The notes beneath the pieces are model-generated. The model had not been told where the DNA came from, did no database searches, and worked only from the letters and a program-made list of their open reading frames with translations. Positions 1 through 9,234 of a DNA stretch of 64,000 nt are shown in pieces (the first letter of the stretch is position 1; each line of letters opens with the position of its first letter). The DNA lies in NCBI RefSeq assembly GCF_001305515.1, contig NZ_LJYW01000001.1, positions 4,090,085-4,154,084 on the forward strand, given 5' to 3'. The translations under genes were made by a program, and so were the position numbers. This DNA comes from Prosthecodimorpha hirschii. Lineage in GTDB: Bacteria > Pseudomonadota > Alphaproteobacteria > Rhizobiales > Ancalomicrobiaceae.

Positions 1-2
1 GA

Positions 3-47
3 TCCGAGGCCCACTCGCCCTGCGGCGGCATCAAGATCGTCAATTAA
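3..47 (+). CDS. 3' end of an unidentified gene (partial)
   Basis: Fourteen sense codons run in from the left edge and end at a TAA (45-47), giving the C-terminus SEAHSPCGGIKIVN. The reading frame is plausible as the tail of a real protein, but it is too short to place in a family. The IS110 remnant follows about 110 bp downstream, so this could also be an end created by a rearrangement. Confidence 0.3.
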   Translation, partial: SEAHSPCGGIKIVN

Positions 48-84
48 ATCAGAATCTTGCTGCACGTTGGCAGCAGAGTAGGTC

Positions 85-132
85 CCGGCTCTGCGCTTCG
101 CTTCGGCCGGGAATGCGATGGGAGATTGGGCG
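85..132 (+). repeat. Left copy of a ~48-bp direct repeat flanking the IS110 remnant
   Basis: This stretch aligns by eye with 540-587 over almost its whole length, with one 1-bp indel and a few substitutions. The shared core is CGCTTCGGCCGGGAATGCG. The two copies bracket the transposase fragment. They could be a dispersed intergenic repeat into which the IS inserted, or traces of the insertion itself. Confidence 0.6.
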
Positions 133-158
133 CTCTCTGCCAGCTCCATGGGCACGCC

Positions 159-521
159 CAGATCTCCCGCTCCATCCCCGGCATCGGCCCGGTCGCCGCA
201 ACCACGCTCCTCGCTCTGATGCCCGAGCTCGGCCGCCTCTCGCCCAAGCAGATCGCCGCCCTCGCCGGCCTCGCCCCCTTCGCCCGCGACAGCGGCCGAT
301 TCCGCGGCCAGCGATCCATCCTCGGCGGACGCAAACGCGTCCGCGACGCGCTCTACATGGGCGCTCTCGCGGCCATCCGACATTGCCCCCGTTTCAAGAC
401 CTTCTTCCAGACCCTCCGGGATGCCGGCAAGCCCTTCAAGCTCGCCCTCGTCGCCGTCAGCCGTAAACTCCTCGTCACCGCCAACGCCGTCATCCGAGAC
501 CAGATTCCTTTCCACGCATGA
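159..521 (+). mobile_element. IS110/IS116/IS902-family transposase remnant (C-terminal part only)
   Basis: The 120-residue frame from 159 reads as the C-terminal Transposase_20 region of IS110-family enzymes. It has the helix-hairpin-helix-like SIPGIGPVAATTLLA, then ALAGLAPFARDSGRFRG, then GGRKRVRDALYM, and ends in a basic tail. Intact family members are about 300-400 residues and carry an N-terminal DEDD RuvC-like domain, which is absent here. The frame upstream (57-158) does not resemble a transposase. The element is therefore a 5'-truncated, non-functional fragment. It stops at TGA 519-521, and a copy of the flanking repeat lies 19 bp further on. Its position beside a free-standing ModC-type domain suggests it took part in a local rearrangement. 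Confidence 0.8.
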
Positions 522-539
522 AAGGTCTCGACACAGTTG

Positions 540-587
540 CCGGCTCTGCGCTGGCGCTTCGGCCGGGAATGCGCGGGGAGATCGGCG
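540..587 (+). repeat. Right copy of the ~48-bp direct repeat flanking the IS110 remnant
   Basis: Partner of 85-132. The homology starts about 19 bp after the transposase stop codon. The remaining sequence up to 753 holds no supported gene. Confidence 0.6.
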
Positions 588-753
588 ACCTCTTCCGGCA
601 TCGGGCAGTCCTCGAACATTCCGGAACCGCTTTCCCGGGCATGCGCGAAGCCTGGCCGATCCGGGTCGGATTGCGGGGTATACTGGCGGCGGCGGTGGTC
701 CGCTGCGTCGCCGGTCGGGACGCATTCGCCGCTCAGGGGAGCTTGCGCCGTTC

Positions 754-1185
754 ATGATCCGGATTTCGACCGCCATCCTGGCCCGCGTCCTGCGGCACGA
801 TCCGGCCTATGGGCTGTCGACGCTGCATTTCGCCGATGGGGAATTGCGCGTGCCGCAGGTCGCGCTTGAACCCGGGGCGGGGGTGCGGATCGCCATCGAT
901 GCGCGCGACGTGGCGCTGGCGCTGACGCGGCCGATGGATGTCTCGATCACCAACCGGCTGCCGGGGACCATCGCGGCCGTGGAGCCGCTGGCGCTGCCCT
1001 ATGTGCGGGTCGCGCTCGATCTCGGCGCCACCCGGCTCGACGCCCTGGTGACGGCCGAATCGGTCGAGCGGCTGGCGCTGGAGCCGGGCCTCCGGGCCTG
1101 GGCGATGATCAAGACGGTGGCGATCGAGCCGGCCATGATCAGTCCGGCCGATCTGCCGCCGCCGCGTCCCTGGCCGTCGGCGTGA
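754..1185 (+). CDS. Stand-alone TOBE/Mop-type molybdate-binding protein, homologous to the ModC C-terminus
   Basis: A protein of 143 residues, probably a cytoplasmic molybdate-binding or sensing protein. Seen in the sequence: after a short N-terminus it reads DPAYGLSTLHF, matching EPAYGLTRIVH in the ModC encoded at 3236-4384. Similarity continues through a TOBE-like stretch (GTIAAVEPLALPYVRVALDL; ModC has GTIAALHPTDQALARVEIAL) to the end (AMIKTVAIE; ModC has ALVKTVSLD). It is thus the regulatory C-terminal domain of ModC without the ATPase. Its last 47 bp overlap the 3' end of the convergent ModE-like gene. It may be a functional molbindin partner for the HTH-only regulator, or the surviving 3' end of a second modC broken by the neighbouring IS110 element. 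ATG 754 is the first ATG of the homologous region; no strong Shine-Dalgarno sequence precedes it. Confidence 0.7.
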   Translation: MIRISTAILARVLRHDPAYGLSTLHFADGELRVPQVALEPGAGVRIAIDARDVALALTRPMDVSITNRLPGTIAAVEPLALPYVRVALDLGATRLDALVTAESVERLALEPGLRAWAMIKTVAIEPAMISPADLPPPRPWPSA

Positions 1186-1591
1186 CGGCGTCTGCCGGCG
1201 TGACGGCGGCCTCGAAGCGCCAGTCGAGGCTGGCGACGATCTCGTCGAGCGCCCGGGCGGTTGTGGCATTGGCGCGCCGCTCGGCCGAGCGGTAGAGCGC
1301 GACGAGGCGGCGGCCGAAATCGGTCACCGTGGCGCCGGCCTGACGCCGGCCCGGGAAGGTGTCGATCACCCGGCTCTCGAACATGCGGTTGAGCGCGTCG
1401 ACCATCAGCCAGGTCTTGCGGTAGGACTGCCCGAGCGCGCGACCGGCCCCGACGATCGAGCGTTCCCGGGCGATCGTCTCGATCAGGTCGACATCCTCGG
1501 GACCGATTCGGCCGCCATGCGGAAGATCGACGGTCAGCGACACCCGCGCGGCGGCAGGGCTGGTCTCCGGCTTGGCAACGATATCTCCCAT
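1139..1591 (-). CDS. ModE-like winged helix-turn-helix regulator, DNA-binding domain only
   Basis: A protein of 150 residues, probably the molybdate-responsive regulator of modA and modBC. The region PEDVDLIETIARERSIVGAG followed by RALGQSYRKTWLMVDALN is the LysR-type winged HTH seen in ModE N-termini, at roughly residues 25-100. Escherichia coli ModE is about 260 residues because a di-Mop molybdate-binding region follows the HTH. That region is missing here and the tail is alanine/proline-rich. A separate Mop-type protein is encoded convergently (754-1185) and could in principle supply the ligand-binding function. The gene lies 44 bp downstream of modA on the same strand, so it may be co-transcribed with it. 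ATG 1591 gives a start just before the conserved region. Confidence 0.75.
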   Translation of the reverse strand: MGDIVAKPETSPAAARVSLTVDLPHGGRIGPEDVDLIETIARERSIVGAGRALGQSYRKTWLMVDALNRMFESRVIDTFPGRRQAGATVTDFGRRLVALYRSAERRANATTARALDEIVASLDWRFEAAVTPADAVTPTARDAAAADRPD

Positions 1592-1635
1592 GGCGCCGAG
1601 TATGCCGCGCCGGTCGGCGCCAGGGAAGCGCGCGC

Positions 1636-2418
1636 TCAATAGAGGACCGTGAAGCCCTGCTTTTCGTAGGCCTTGCGTGCGGCGGCCGACCGCATGAAGG
1701 CCAGGAAGGCGGTTCCGTCCGCGCCCGCGCCCTTGACCAGCGTGGCGGGGTAGAGGATCGGGGTGTGGGTTTCCGGCGGGAAGGTGCCGACCACGGCGAC
1801 GTTCGGGTCGGCGGCCGCATCGGTCTGATAGACGATGCCGTAGGGGGTCTCGCCGCGCGAGACGAGGAGAAGCGCGGCGCGCACCGATTCGGCTTCGGCC
1901 AGCTTGCCCTTGACGCCGTCCCAGGCGCCGAGCTTTTCGAGCGATTCCTTGGCGTAGGTCCCGGCCGGCACCGACGCCACCGCACCGATCGCCAGGCGGC
2001 CGTCGCCGAGGAGCTTGCCGAGGTCGAAGCCGGCCTTGATCTCGACCGGCTTGGTGCCGCCCTTCGGGGCGACCAGAACGATGCGATTGCCGAGGATATC
2101 GGAGCGCGTCGCCGGTTCGATCAGCCCTTTGCCGGCGGCATAGTCCATCCATTTCTGATCGGCGGAGACGAAGACCTGGGCCGGTGCGCCCTGTTCGATC
2201 TGGCGCGCGAGCGCCGAACTGGCCGCGTAGGAGATCGCGACCTTCTTGCCGGTCGCCTTGGTGTAATCCGCCGCGATCTCGTCGAGGGCGTTCTTGAGGC
2301 TGGCGGCGGCGAAGACGACCACGTCGCCGGATTGGGCCACGACCGGGCGGGACGGGGTGGCGACGGCGACCGCCAGGGCGGCGAGGCCGGCGATCAGGGA
2401 ACGGCGCAGAATCGACAT
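1636..2418 (-). CDS. modA: Molybdate ABC transporter periplasmic binding protein ModA
   Basis: A 260-residue secreted binding protein that delivers molybdate (and usually tungstate) to ModBC. Residues 1 to about 27 form a signal peptide (basic SILRRS, then a hydrophobic run, then VVAQS). The mature part opens with VVVFAAASLKNALDEIA, the hallmark ModA start whose serine contacts the oxyanion. It continues with YAASSALARQIEQGAPA and PYGIVYQTDA, also typical of the family. The start at 2418 is chosen because a GGAGGA Shine-Dalgarno sequence lies just upstream; the frame is open to GTG 2490 but that extension lacks signal-peptide character. The gene is divergent from modBC, with a candidate ModE operator between them, and is followed by the ModE-like gene. 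Confidence 0.95.
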   Translation of the reverse strand: MSILRRSLIAGLAALAVAVATPSRPVVAQSGDVVVFAAASLKNALDEIAADYTKATGKKVAISYAASSALARQIEQGAPAQVFVSADQKWMDYAAGKGLIEPATRSDILGNRIVLVAPKGGTKPVEIKAGFDLGKLLGDGRLAIGAVASVPAGTYAKESLEKLGAWDGVKGKLAEAESVRAALLLVSRGETPYGIVYQTDAAADPNVAVVGTFPPETHTPILYPATLVKGAGADGTAFLAFMRSAAARKAYEKQGFTVLY

Positions 2419-2507
2419 CGGGGATGGTCCTCCGGCAAAATCTTCCGCGGCGGGCTGGATTCCGCCGGTCAGCTCTATACGATCGTGCACGGCTTGAGCC
2501 GGAATGC

Positions 2508-2525
2508 AATATCGTTTGCGATACA
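2508..2525. promoter_or_regulatory. Candidate ModE operator between modA and modB
   Basis: The inverted repeat TATCG-TTTG-CGATA (2510-2523) sits 18 bp upstream of the modB start in the divergent modA/modBC region. ModE operators in other proteobacteria are dyads built on ATCG/CGAT half sites, so the match is suggestive. A less symmetric CTATACGATCG lies at 2475-2485. Functional assignment is inference. Confidence 0.5.
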
Positions 2526-2540
2526 GGATAAACCGCCCGC

Positions 2541-3239
2541 ATGGTTGAATTCAGTGCCGAGGAATGGACCGCGATCCTGCTCAGCCTGCGGGTCGCCGGG
2601 GTTGCGACGCTGACGAGCCTGCCGGTGGCGATCCTGGTCGCGGTCGTGCTGGCGCGCGGCCGCTTTCCCGGCCGGGCGCTGCTCGACGGCCTGATCCATC
2701 TGCCCTTGGTGCTGCCGCCGGTCGTGACCGGTTATCTCCTGCTCGTGCTGTTCGGGCGGCGCGGCGTGTTCGGGGCCTTCCTGGCCGACCATCTCGGCAT
2801 CGTCCTCTCCTTCCGCTGGACCGGCGCGGCGCTGGCCGCCGCCGTGATGGGCTTCCCGCTGATGGTGCGCGCCATCCGGCTGTCGCTCGAAGGCATCGAC
2901 CCGCGGCTCGAATCGGCCGCCGGCACGCTCGGTGCGGGTCGCGTCGCCACCTTCTTCCTGGTCACGCTGCCGCTGGCGCTGCCCGGCATCGTGGTCGGCG
3001 CCATCCTGGCCTTCGCCAAGGCGCTCGGCGAATTCGGCGCGACCATCACCTTCGTGTCCTCGATCCCGGGCGAGACGCGCACGCTGGCCGCGGCCATCTA
3101 TGCCGCCACCCAGGTGCCCGGCGGCGACGCCCAGGCGTTCCGGCTGACGCTGGTCTCGGTGGTGATCGCGCTGATCGCGCTCGTCGTCTCCGAGGCGCTG
3201 CAGGCGCGGGCGCGCCGCCAGACGGGTCTGATCGCATGA
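2541..3239 (+). CDS. modB: Molybdate ABC transporter permease ModB
   Basis: A 232-residue inner-membrane permease with about five hydrophobic segments, matching the usual ModB length. The conserved EAA loop that docks the ATPase is visible as ESAAGTLGAGRVATFFLVTL, followed by the conserved AFAKALGEFGATITF. It forms a transporter with ModC and receives molybdate from ModA. The start ATG 2541 follows the candidate ModE operator by only 18 bp, so a molybdate-bound regulator there could block transcription. The stop codon overlaps the modC start (ATGA, 3236-3239), which indicates translational coupling. Confidence 0.95.
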   Translation: MVEFSAEEWTAILLSLRVAGVATLTSLPVAILVAVVLARGRFPGRALLDGLIHLPLVLPPVVTGYLLLVLFGRRGVFGAFLADHLGIVLSFRWTGAALAAAVMGFPLMVRAIRLSLEGIDPRLESAAGTLGAGRVATFFLVTLPLALPGIVVGAILAFAKALGEFGATITFVSSIPGETRTLAAAIYAATQVPGGDAQAFRLTLVSVVIALIALVVSEALQARARRQTGLIA

Positions 3240-4384
3240 TCCGCTTCGAGGCCGACCGTCGGCTGGCCACCGGGGAGGGCGGGTTCCGGCTCGAGGCCCG
3301 TTTCGAGAGCACGGCGGCGGTCACGGCGCTGTTCGGCGCCTCGGGGGCCGGCAAGACCACCGCCATGCGCATGATCGCCGGCCTGATCCGCCCGGATCGC
3401 GGCCGCATCGAGGTCGACGGCCAGGTGCTGGTCGATACCGAGCGGGGCGTCTTCCTGCCGCCGCGGCGCCGGCGGATCGGGCTCGTGTTCCAGGACGCGC
3501 TGCTGTTTCCGCATATGAGCGTGCGCGCCAACCTGATGTTCGGCCGCTGGTTCGCCCCGCGCGACAGCCGGGCGGTGCCCTTCGAGCCGGTCGTCGCGAC
3601 GCTCGGCATCGGTTCCCTGCTGGGCCGCCGGCCCGCCAGCCTTTCGGGCGGCGAGCGGCAGCGGGTCGCCATCGGCCGGGCGCTGCTGTCGAGCCCGCGC
3701 CTCCTCCTGATGGACGAACCGCTGGCCGCGCTCGACCGGCCGCGCAAGCTCGAAATCCTGCCGCTGATCGAGCGCCTGCGCGACGAATTCGCGATCCCGA
3801 TCGTCTATGTCAGCCATGCGGTCGAGGAGGTGGCGCGGCTCGCCGGCCATGTCGTGGTGCTCGATCGCGGCCGGATCGCCGGCGAGGGGCCACCGGACCG
3901 GGTGTTCGGGCTGGCCGCCACGGCCGGGGTCGACCGCTTCGATCTGGTCTCTGTGCTGGCCGGCCGCGTCGATGCCTACGAGCCCGCCTATGGGCTGACG
4001 CGCATCGTCCACCCGGCCGGCACGCTCTGGCTGCCGGGACCGGCCGGCGAGCCGGGGCGCGAACTGGCGATCGTCGTGCGGGCGACCGACGTGACGCTCG
4101 CCGCCGAGCCGCCGCCGGCGCGGATGAGCGTGCGCTCGGTGCTGGCCGGGACGATCGCGGCGCTGCACCCGACCGATCAGGCGCTGGCCCGGGTCGAGAT
4201 CGCCCTGCCGGGCGGCGGCACGCTGGTCGCCTCGGTCACCCGCATGGGTCTCGCCGCGCTCGGCCTCGGTCCGGGCGATACGGTCCATGCCCTGGTCAAG
4301 ACGGTCTCGCTCGACGAGCGGCCGATGGCGGGCGGTAGCGCCGCTGTCGCCGCCCCCGGTTCCGCAGGCGCGGCGCCGGGCTGA
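3236..4384 (+). CDS. modC: Molybdate ABC transporter ATP-binding protein ModC
   Basis: A 382-residue ATPase that energises molybdate import. Seen: Walker A GASGAGKTT (about residues 34-42), Q-loop LVFQDALLFPHM, ABC signature LSGGERQRVAIGRAL, Walker B LLLMDEPLAALD and the switch histidine in YVSHAVEEV. The C-terminal ~140 residues form the TOBE/Mop regulatory domain typical of ModC. That C-terminal domain is duplicated as an independent gene at 754-1185. The start overlaps the modB stop, and it ends the modBC operon. Confidence 0.95.
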   Translation: MIRFEADRRLATGEGGFRLEARFESTAAVTALFGASGAGKTTAMRMIAGLIRPDRGRIEVDGQVLVDTERGVFLPPRRRRIGLVFQDALLFPHMSVRANLMFGRWFAPRDSRAVPFEPVVATLGIGSLLGRRPASLSGGERQRVAIGRALLSSPRLLLMDEPLAALDRPRKLEILPLIERLRDEFAIPIVYVSHAVEEVARLAGHVVVLDRGRIAGEGPPDRVFGLAATAGVDRFDLVSVLAGRVDAYEPAYGLTRIVHPAGTLWLPGPAGEPGRELAIVVRATDVTLAAEPPPARMSVRSVLAGTIAALHPTDQALARVEIALPGGGTLVASVTRMGLAALGLGPGDTVHALVKTVSLDERPMAGGSAAVAAPGSAGAAPG

Positions 4385-4477
4385 GGGCAGGGTACCCCGA
4401 ACAGGGCGCGTCCCCGAGTCGAGCGGGGCGGGCTGAGCGGCGGGCCGTGTGGTGGCGGGATCGTCCTGAGGCGGCCG

Positions 4478-6743
<2,266 letters not shown>

Positions 6744-6765
6744 TCCTGGATCCTCCGGACGGAGT

Positions 6766-6829
6766 GATGGGGGGCGAAAACGAGTTGGAGGGGGGATGGT
6801 GCCCCATCACCCCCTCCGTCGCCCCCATC
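6766..6829. repeat. Nested palindrome between rpmA and the GNAT pair
   Basis: An outer inverted repeat (GATGGGGGGCGA at 6766-6777 against TCGCCCCCATC at 6819-6829) encloses an inner one (GGAGGGGG at 6787-6794 plus ATGG, against CCAT plus CCCCCTCC at 6810-6817). On RNA this would form a long stem. There is no T-run, so it may be a Rho-independent-like pause, an RNase processing site or a repetitive palindromic element. Confidence 0.6.
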
Positions 6830-6908
6830 CGGGGATTTCAGGAATTCAGCGGAGCTCTGATCCGCCGGGGTCTTGGGACACCGGCGGAAGAGAGGTCATC
6901 TCGCCGGG

Positions 6909-7181
6909 TTACTCCGCTGCTGCTGCCATATTCGGCGCAACGGATACGTAGGTTCGGCCGTTGGCTTTGGCTTGGAACAGAACCTTGCCTTCGACGATGG
7001 CAAAAATCGTATGATCCTTGCCCATGTCGACGCCCTGGCCGGGATGCCACTTGGTGCCGCGCTGGCGCAGAATGATGTTGCCCGGAATGACGGCTTCGCC
7101 GCCGAACTTCTTGACGCCGAGGCGACGGCCGTCGGAGTCGCGGCCGTTGCGGGACGAACCGCCAGCCTTCTTATGAGCCAT
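6909..7181 (-). CDS. rpmA: 50S ribosomal protein bL27
   Basis: Ninety residues with the invariant bL27 N-terminus [20 protein letters not shown], whose tail reaches the peptidyl-transferase centre. The body [20 protein letters not shown] and the [12 protein letters not shown] segment are also diagnostic. It begins with the usual methionine and lacks the cleavable N-terminal extension found in some Firmicutes. It lies downstream of rplU on the same strand, separated by 232 bp that contain a strong hairpin. Confidence 0.98.
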   Translation of the reverse strand: MAHKKAGGSSRNGRDSDGRRLGVKKFGGEAVIPGNIILRQRGTKWHPGQGVDMGKDHTIFAIVEGKVLFQAKANGRTYVSVAPNMAAAAE

Positions 7182-7377
7182 GATCGAGCTCCTTCACTTC
7201 GTCTGCGGGCGGTCCGGCCGGTCTCGGCGGTCACGCACCCGCGGGTGGATAACAGATCGGCGCCACACTAGCCCCGACATTCGGATTCGACAACCCGCGC
7301 AAGGCGCGGATCGGGTCTCCGTTCTGCGCGCGCCCTCTCGGGAGAGAGCGGCGCATCCGGAAGGCGAGGCCGGTCGC

Positions 7378-7406
7378 CGGGTCCCTGGCCGTCGGGCCGG
7401 GACCCG
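7378..7406 (-). terminator. Hairpin just downstream of rplU
   Basis: A perfect 8-bp stem, CGGGTCCC (7378-7385) against GGGACCCG (7399-7406), starts 8 bp after the rplU stop codon. No T-run follows on the minus strand. It may act as a partial terminator, a processing site, or a 3' stabilising structure between rplU and rpmA. Confidence 0.45.
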
Positions 7407-7413
7407 TCCCGCC

Positions 7414-7716
7414 TCAGGCCGCGGCGATGCCGGTGATGCGCACGACCGTCAGCTCCTGCCGATGGCCCTTCTTGCGCTTCCAGCTCTTGCGGCGGCGCTT
7501 GACGAAGGCGATCGTCTTGTCGCCGCGGGTCTGCTCGACCACGATGCCGGTGACGGACGCGCCGGCCACGAAGGGCGTGCCGATTTCGTTGCCGACCATC
7601 AGCACTTCGCCGAAGGTCACGGTCTCGCCGGGGGCGGCTTCGAGCTTCTCGATGGTAACGACGTCTTCGGCGGCAACCCGATACTGCTTGCCGCCGGTCT
7701 TGATGACCGCGAACAT
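7414..7716 (-). CDS. rplU: 50S ribosomal protein bL21
   Basis: One hundred residues starting [20 protein letters not shown], the standard bL21 start, and containing the basic C-terminal signature [17 protein letters not shown] that binds 23S rRNA. Length fits the family (about 100-105). ATG 7716 is unambiguous. It is the first gene of the rplU-rpmA-GNAT-GNAT-obgE series and has a 484-bp upstream gap containing a stable hairpin that could be a leader element. Confidence 0.98.
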   Translation of the reverse strand: MFAVIKTGGKQYRVAAEDVVTIEKLEAAPGETVTFGEVLMVGNEIGTPFVAGASVTGIVVEQTRGDKTIAFVKRRRKSWKRKKGHRQELTVVRITGIAAA

Positions 7717-8200
7717 TGTGTAGTCCCTATGTGAACGGCTGCCCCGCTGGCTGCGAGGTTCCGTTTTGCTTCGCGCGTCCTTCGGCGCCGCCCCGGACCC
7801 TGGTGCTTCGCCCGCCCCCATGGGGCGATCGAAACGGGTCGATCCGTCCGGTCGAGACCGGCGGAAGGAAGCGGACTTGACGGCCTTGCCGGCGAACCGG
7901 CGGCCAAGCCTCGAACAGCGCAATGAGCCGGGCTTGCGGCCCGGCTCTCGCGAATGGGGGCGTTATATCGAGGGATCGGCCGAAGTCAAGGAATTCGGCC
8001 GGGATATCGACGGTGCCCGGGGTGCTGCGGCCCGTAGCGAGGATGGGGCGGCGCCGGAACAGCGTGTCGCCGGGCCGGCCCGTCATCGGACCGCGGCGCT
8101 GCGGGGGCAGGTGCTATCAGGAAGGGACGCGCCGGGACAGGGTCAGCCGGGACAAGGACTGCCGCAGCGGGCCGGCAGGGCCGGCGCCGCGCGACCGGCT
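7717..8200 (-). other. 484-bp leader/intergenic region upstream of rplU
   Basis: No protein or tRNA gene is supported here. It lies between the phaR stop and the rplU start and should hold the rplU promoter. The main structure is a perfect 8-bp hairpin, AGCCGGGC (7926-7933) - TTGCG - GCCCGGCT (7939-7946), about 210 nt before the start codon. A CTCGATATAACG-like stretch lies next to it on the minus strand (7961-7972), but I cannot place a convincing promoter. Confidence 0.5.
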
Positions 8201-8776
8201 TCAGCTCTTGCGCTCGGCGATGGCGTCGAGGCGGCGCTGCATGTCCTCCATCTGCTGCTTGAGGCGGTCGAGCTCGTTCGGCTCCGGCTTCTCTTCCGCA
8301 CGCGCCTTCGGAACCTCCGTTGCGGTGCCGGAGAAGGGCATGAACATGCGCATGGCGCGCTCGAACATCTCGGTATTGCGCCGGACCTGGTCCTGCATCG
8401 CCTCGAAGGCATTGTTGCCGAAGGCCTGGGTCATATGATCGCGCAGCTTGCCCTGTTCGCGGGTCAGGCTGTCGATGGAGAATTCGAGGTAGCTCGGCAC
8501 GAGGTTCTGCATGGAATCGCCGTAGAACCGGATCAGTTGCCGGAGGAAGGCGATCGGCAGCAGGTTGGTGCCCTTGTTCTCCTGCTCGAAGATGATCTGG
8601 GTCAGCACGGACCGGGTGATCTCGTCGCCCGACTTGGCGTCGAACACCACGAAATCCTCTTCGCCCTTCACCATTTCGGCGAGATCCTCGAGCGTCACAT
8701 AGGTCGAGGTGCCGGTATTGTAGAGCCGCCGGTTGGCGTATTTCTTGATTATGGTCGGTTCTTTGGTCTTGGTCAT
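8201..8776 (-). CDS. phaR: Polyhydroxyalkanoate synthesis repressor PhaR
   Basis: A 191-residue cytoplasmic regulator that binds PHB granules and DNA. When PHB accumulates it is titrated from DNA, which de-represses phasin and PHA genes. The N-terminal PHB/PHA accumulation regulator domain is clear (IIKKYANRRLYNTGTSTYVT, residues about 8-27, then LEDLAEMVKGEEDFVVFDAK). The following helical part (LTQIIFEQENKG, LPIAFLRQLIRFYGDSMQ) is also standard. The C-terminus carries a short coiled-coil (ELDRLKQQMEDMQRRLDA). It is divergent from phaA-phaB across a 458-bp region, the classic arrangement. Confidence 0.95.
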   Translation of the reverse strand: MTKTKEPTIIKKYANRRLYNTGTSTYVTLEDLAEMVKGEEDFVVFDAKSGDEITRSVLTQIIFEQENKGTNLLPIAFLRQLIRFYGDSMQNLVPSYLEFSIDSLTREQGKLRDHMTQAFGNNAFEAMQDQVRRNTEMFERAMRMFMPFSGTATEVPKARAEEKPEPNELDRLKQQMEDMQRRLDAIAERKS

Positions 8777-9234
8777 CGCGGTCAGTCCAGCCCCCCGGGT
8801 CTCGACGAATTCGGTCTCGACGGATTCCAGTGATCGGCGTTCCTCGCTGGCGACGGCCCGCCCGGGCCATGCGGGCGATGCGGCACCGGCCGGCCGTCCG
8901 CCTTTGCGGCGATCCGACCTGCCGAACCCTCCTCCCGATCGCCTGGATCGGGATCCCTCGGAGGTCCGGATGCCTGACATTATGAAGTTTTTCTCGCAGG
9001 GGCCACAAATTTTCTCGCGCCTGCGAAACCGTGCCGCTGTAGTCGGCACCCTCGGGAGAACTGCGCACCGGTCGCCGCCCCCCGACGGATTGCTGACCTC
9101 AAGTCGCAGGACCTCGCATTGACACCGGGATCGGCCGTGTCTCTATTGCGCGGGACTGCCGGATCGCCCTCGGGGACCCCCTGCCATCCGGCTTCTCGGA
9201 TCAAGGACTTCAACCCATCTCGGAGGAACATGCG
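8777..9234. promoter_or_regulatory. Divergent phaR/phaA control region
   Basis: A 458-bp region without a supported gene that should contain both divergent promoters. An inverted repeat CGCAGG (8995-9000) / CCTGCG (9020-9025) overlaps a direct repeat of TTTTCTCGC (8989-8997 region and 9010-9018). This is the only locally T-rich part and a reasonable place for a promoter or a PhaR site. A GGAGGA Shine-Dalgarno sequence precedes phaA. Confidence 0.45.

Noticed and set aside
421-753. Upstream extension of the stand-alone TOBE protein in the same frame
   Set aside because: The frame is open, but the extension overlaps the transposase fragment in another frame and has no similarity to ModC or any domain.
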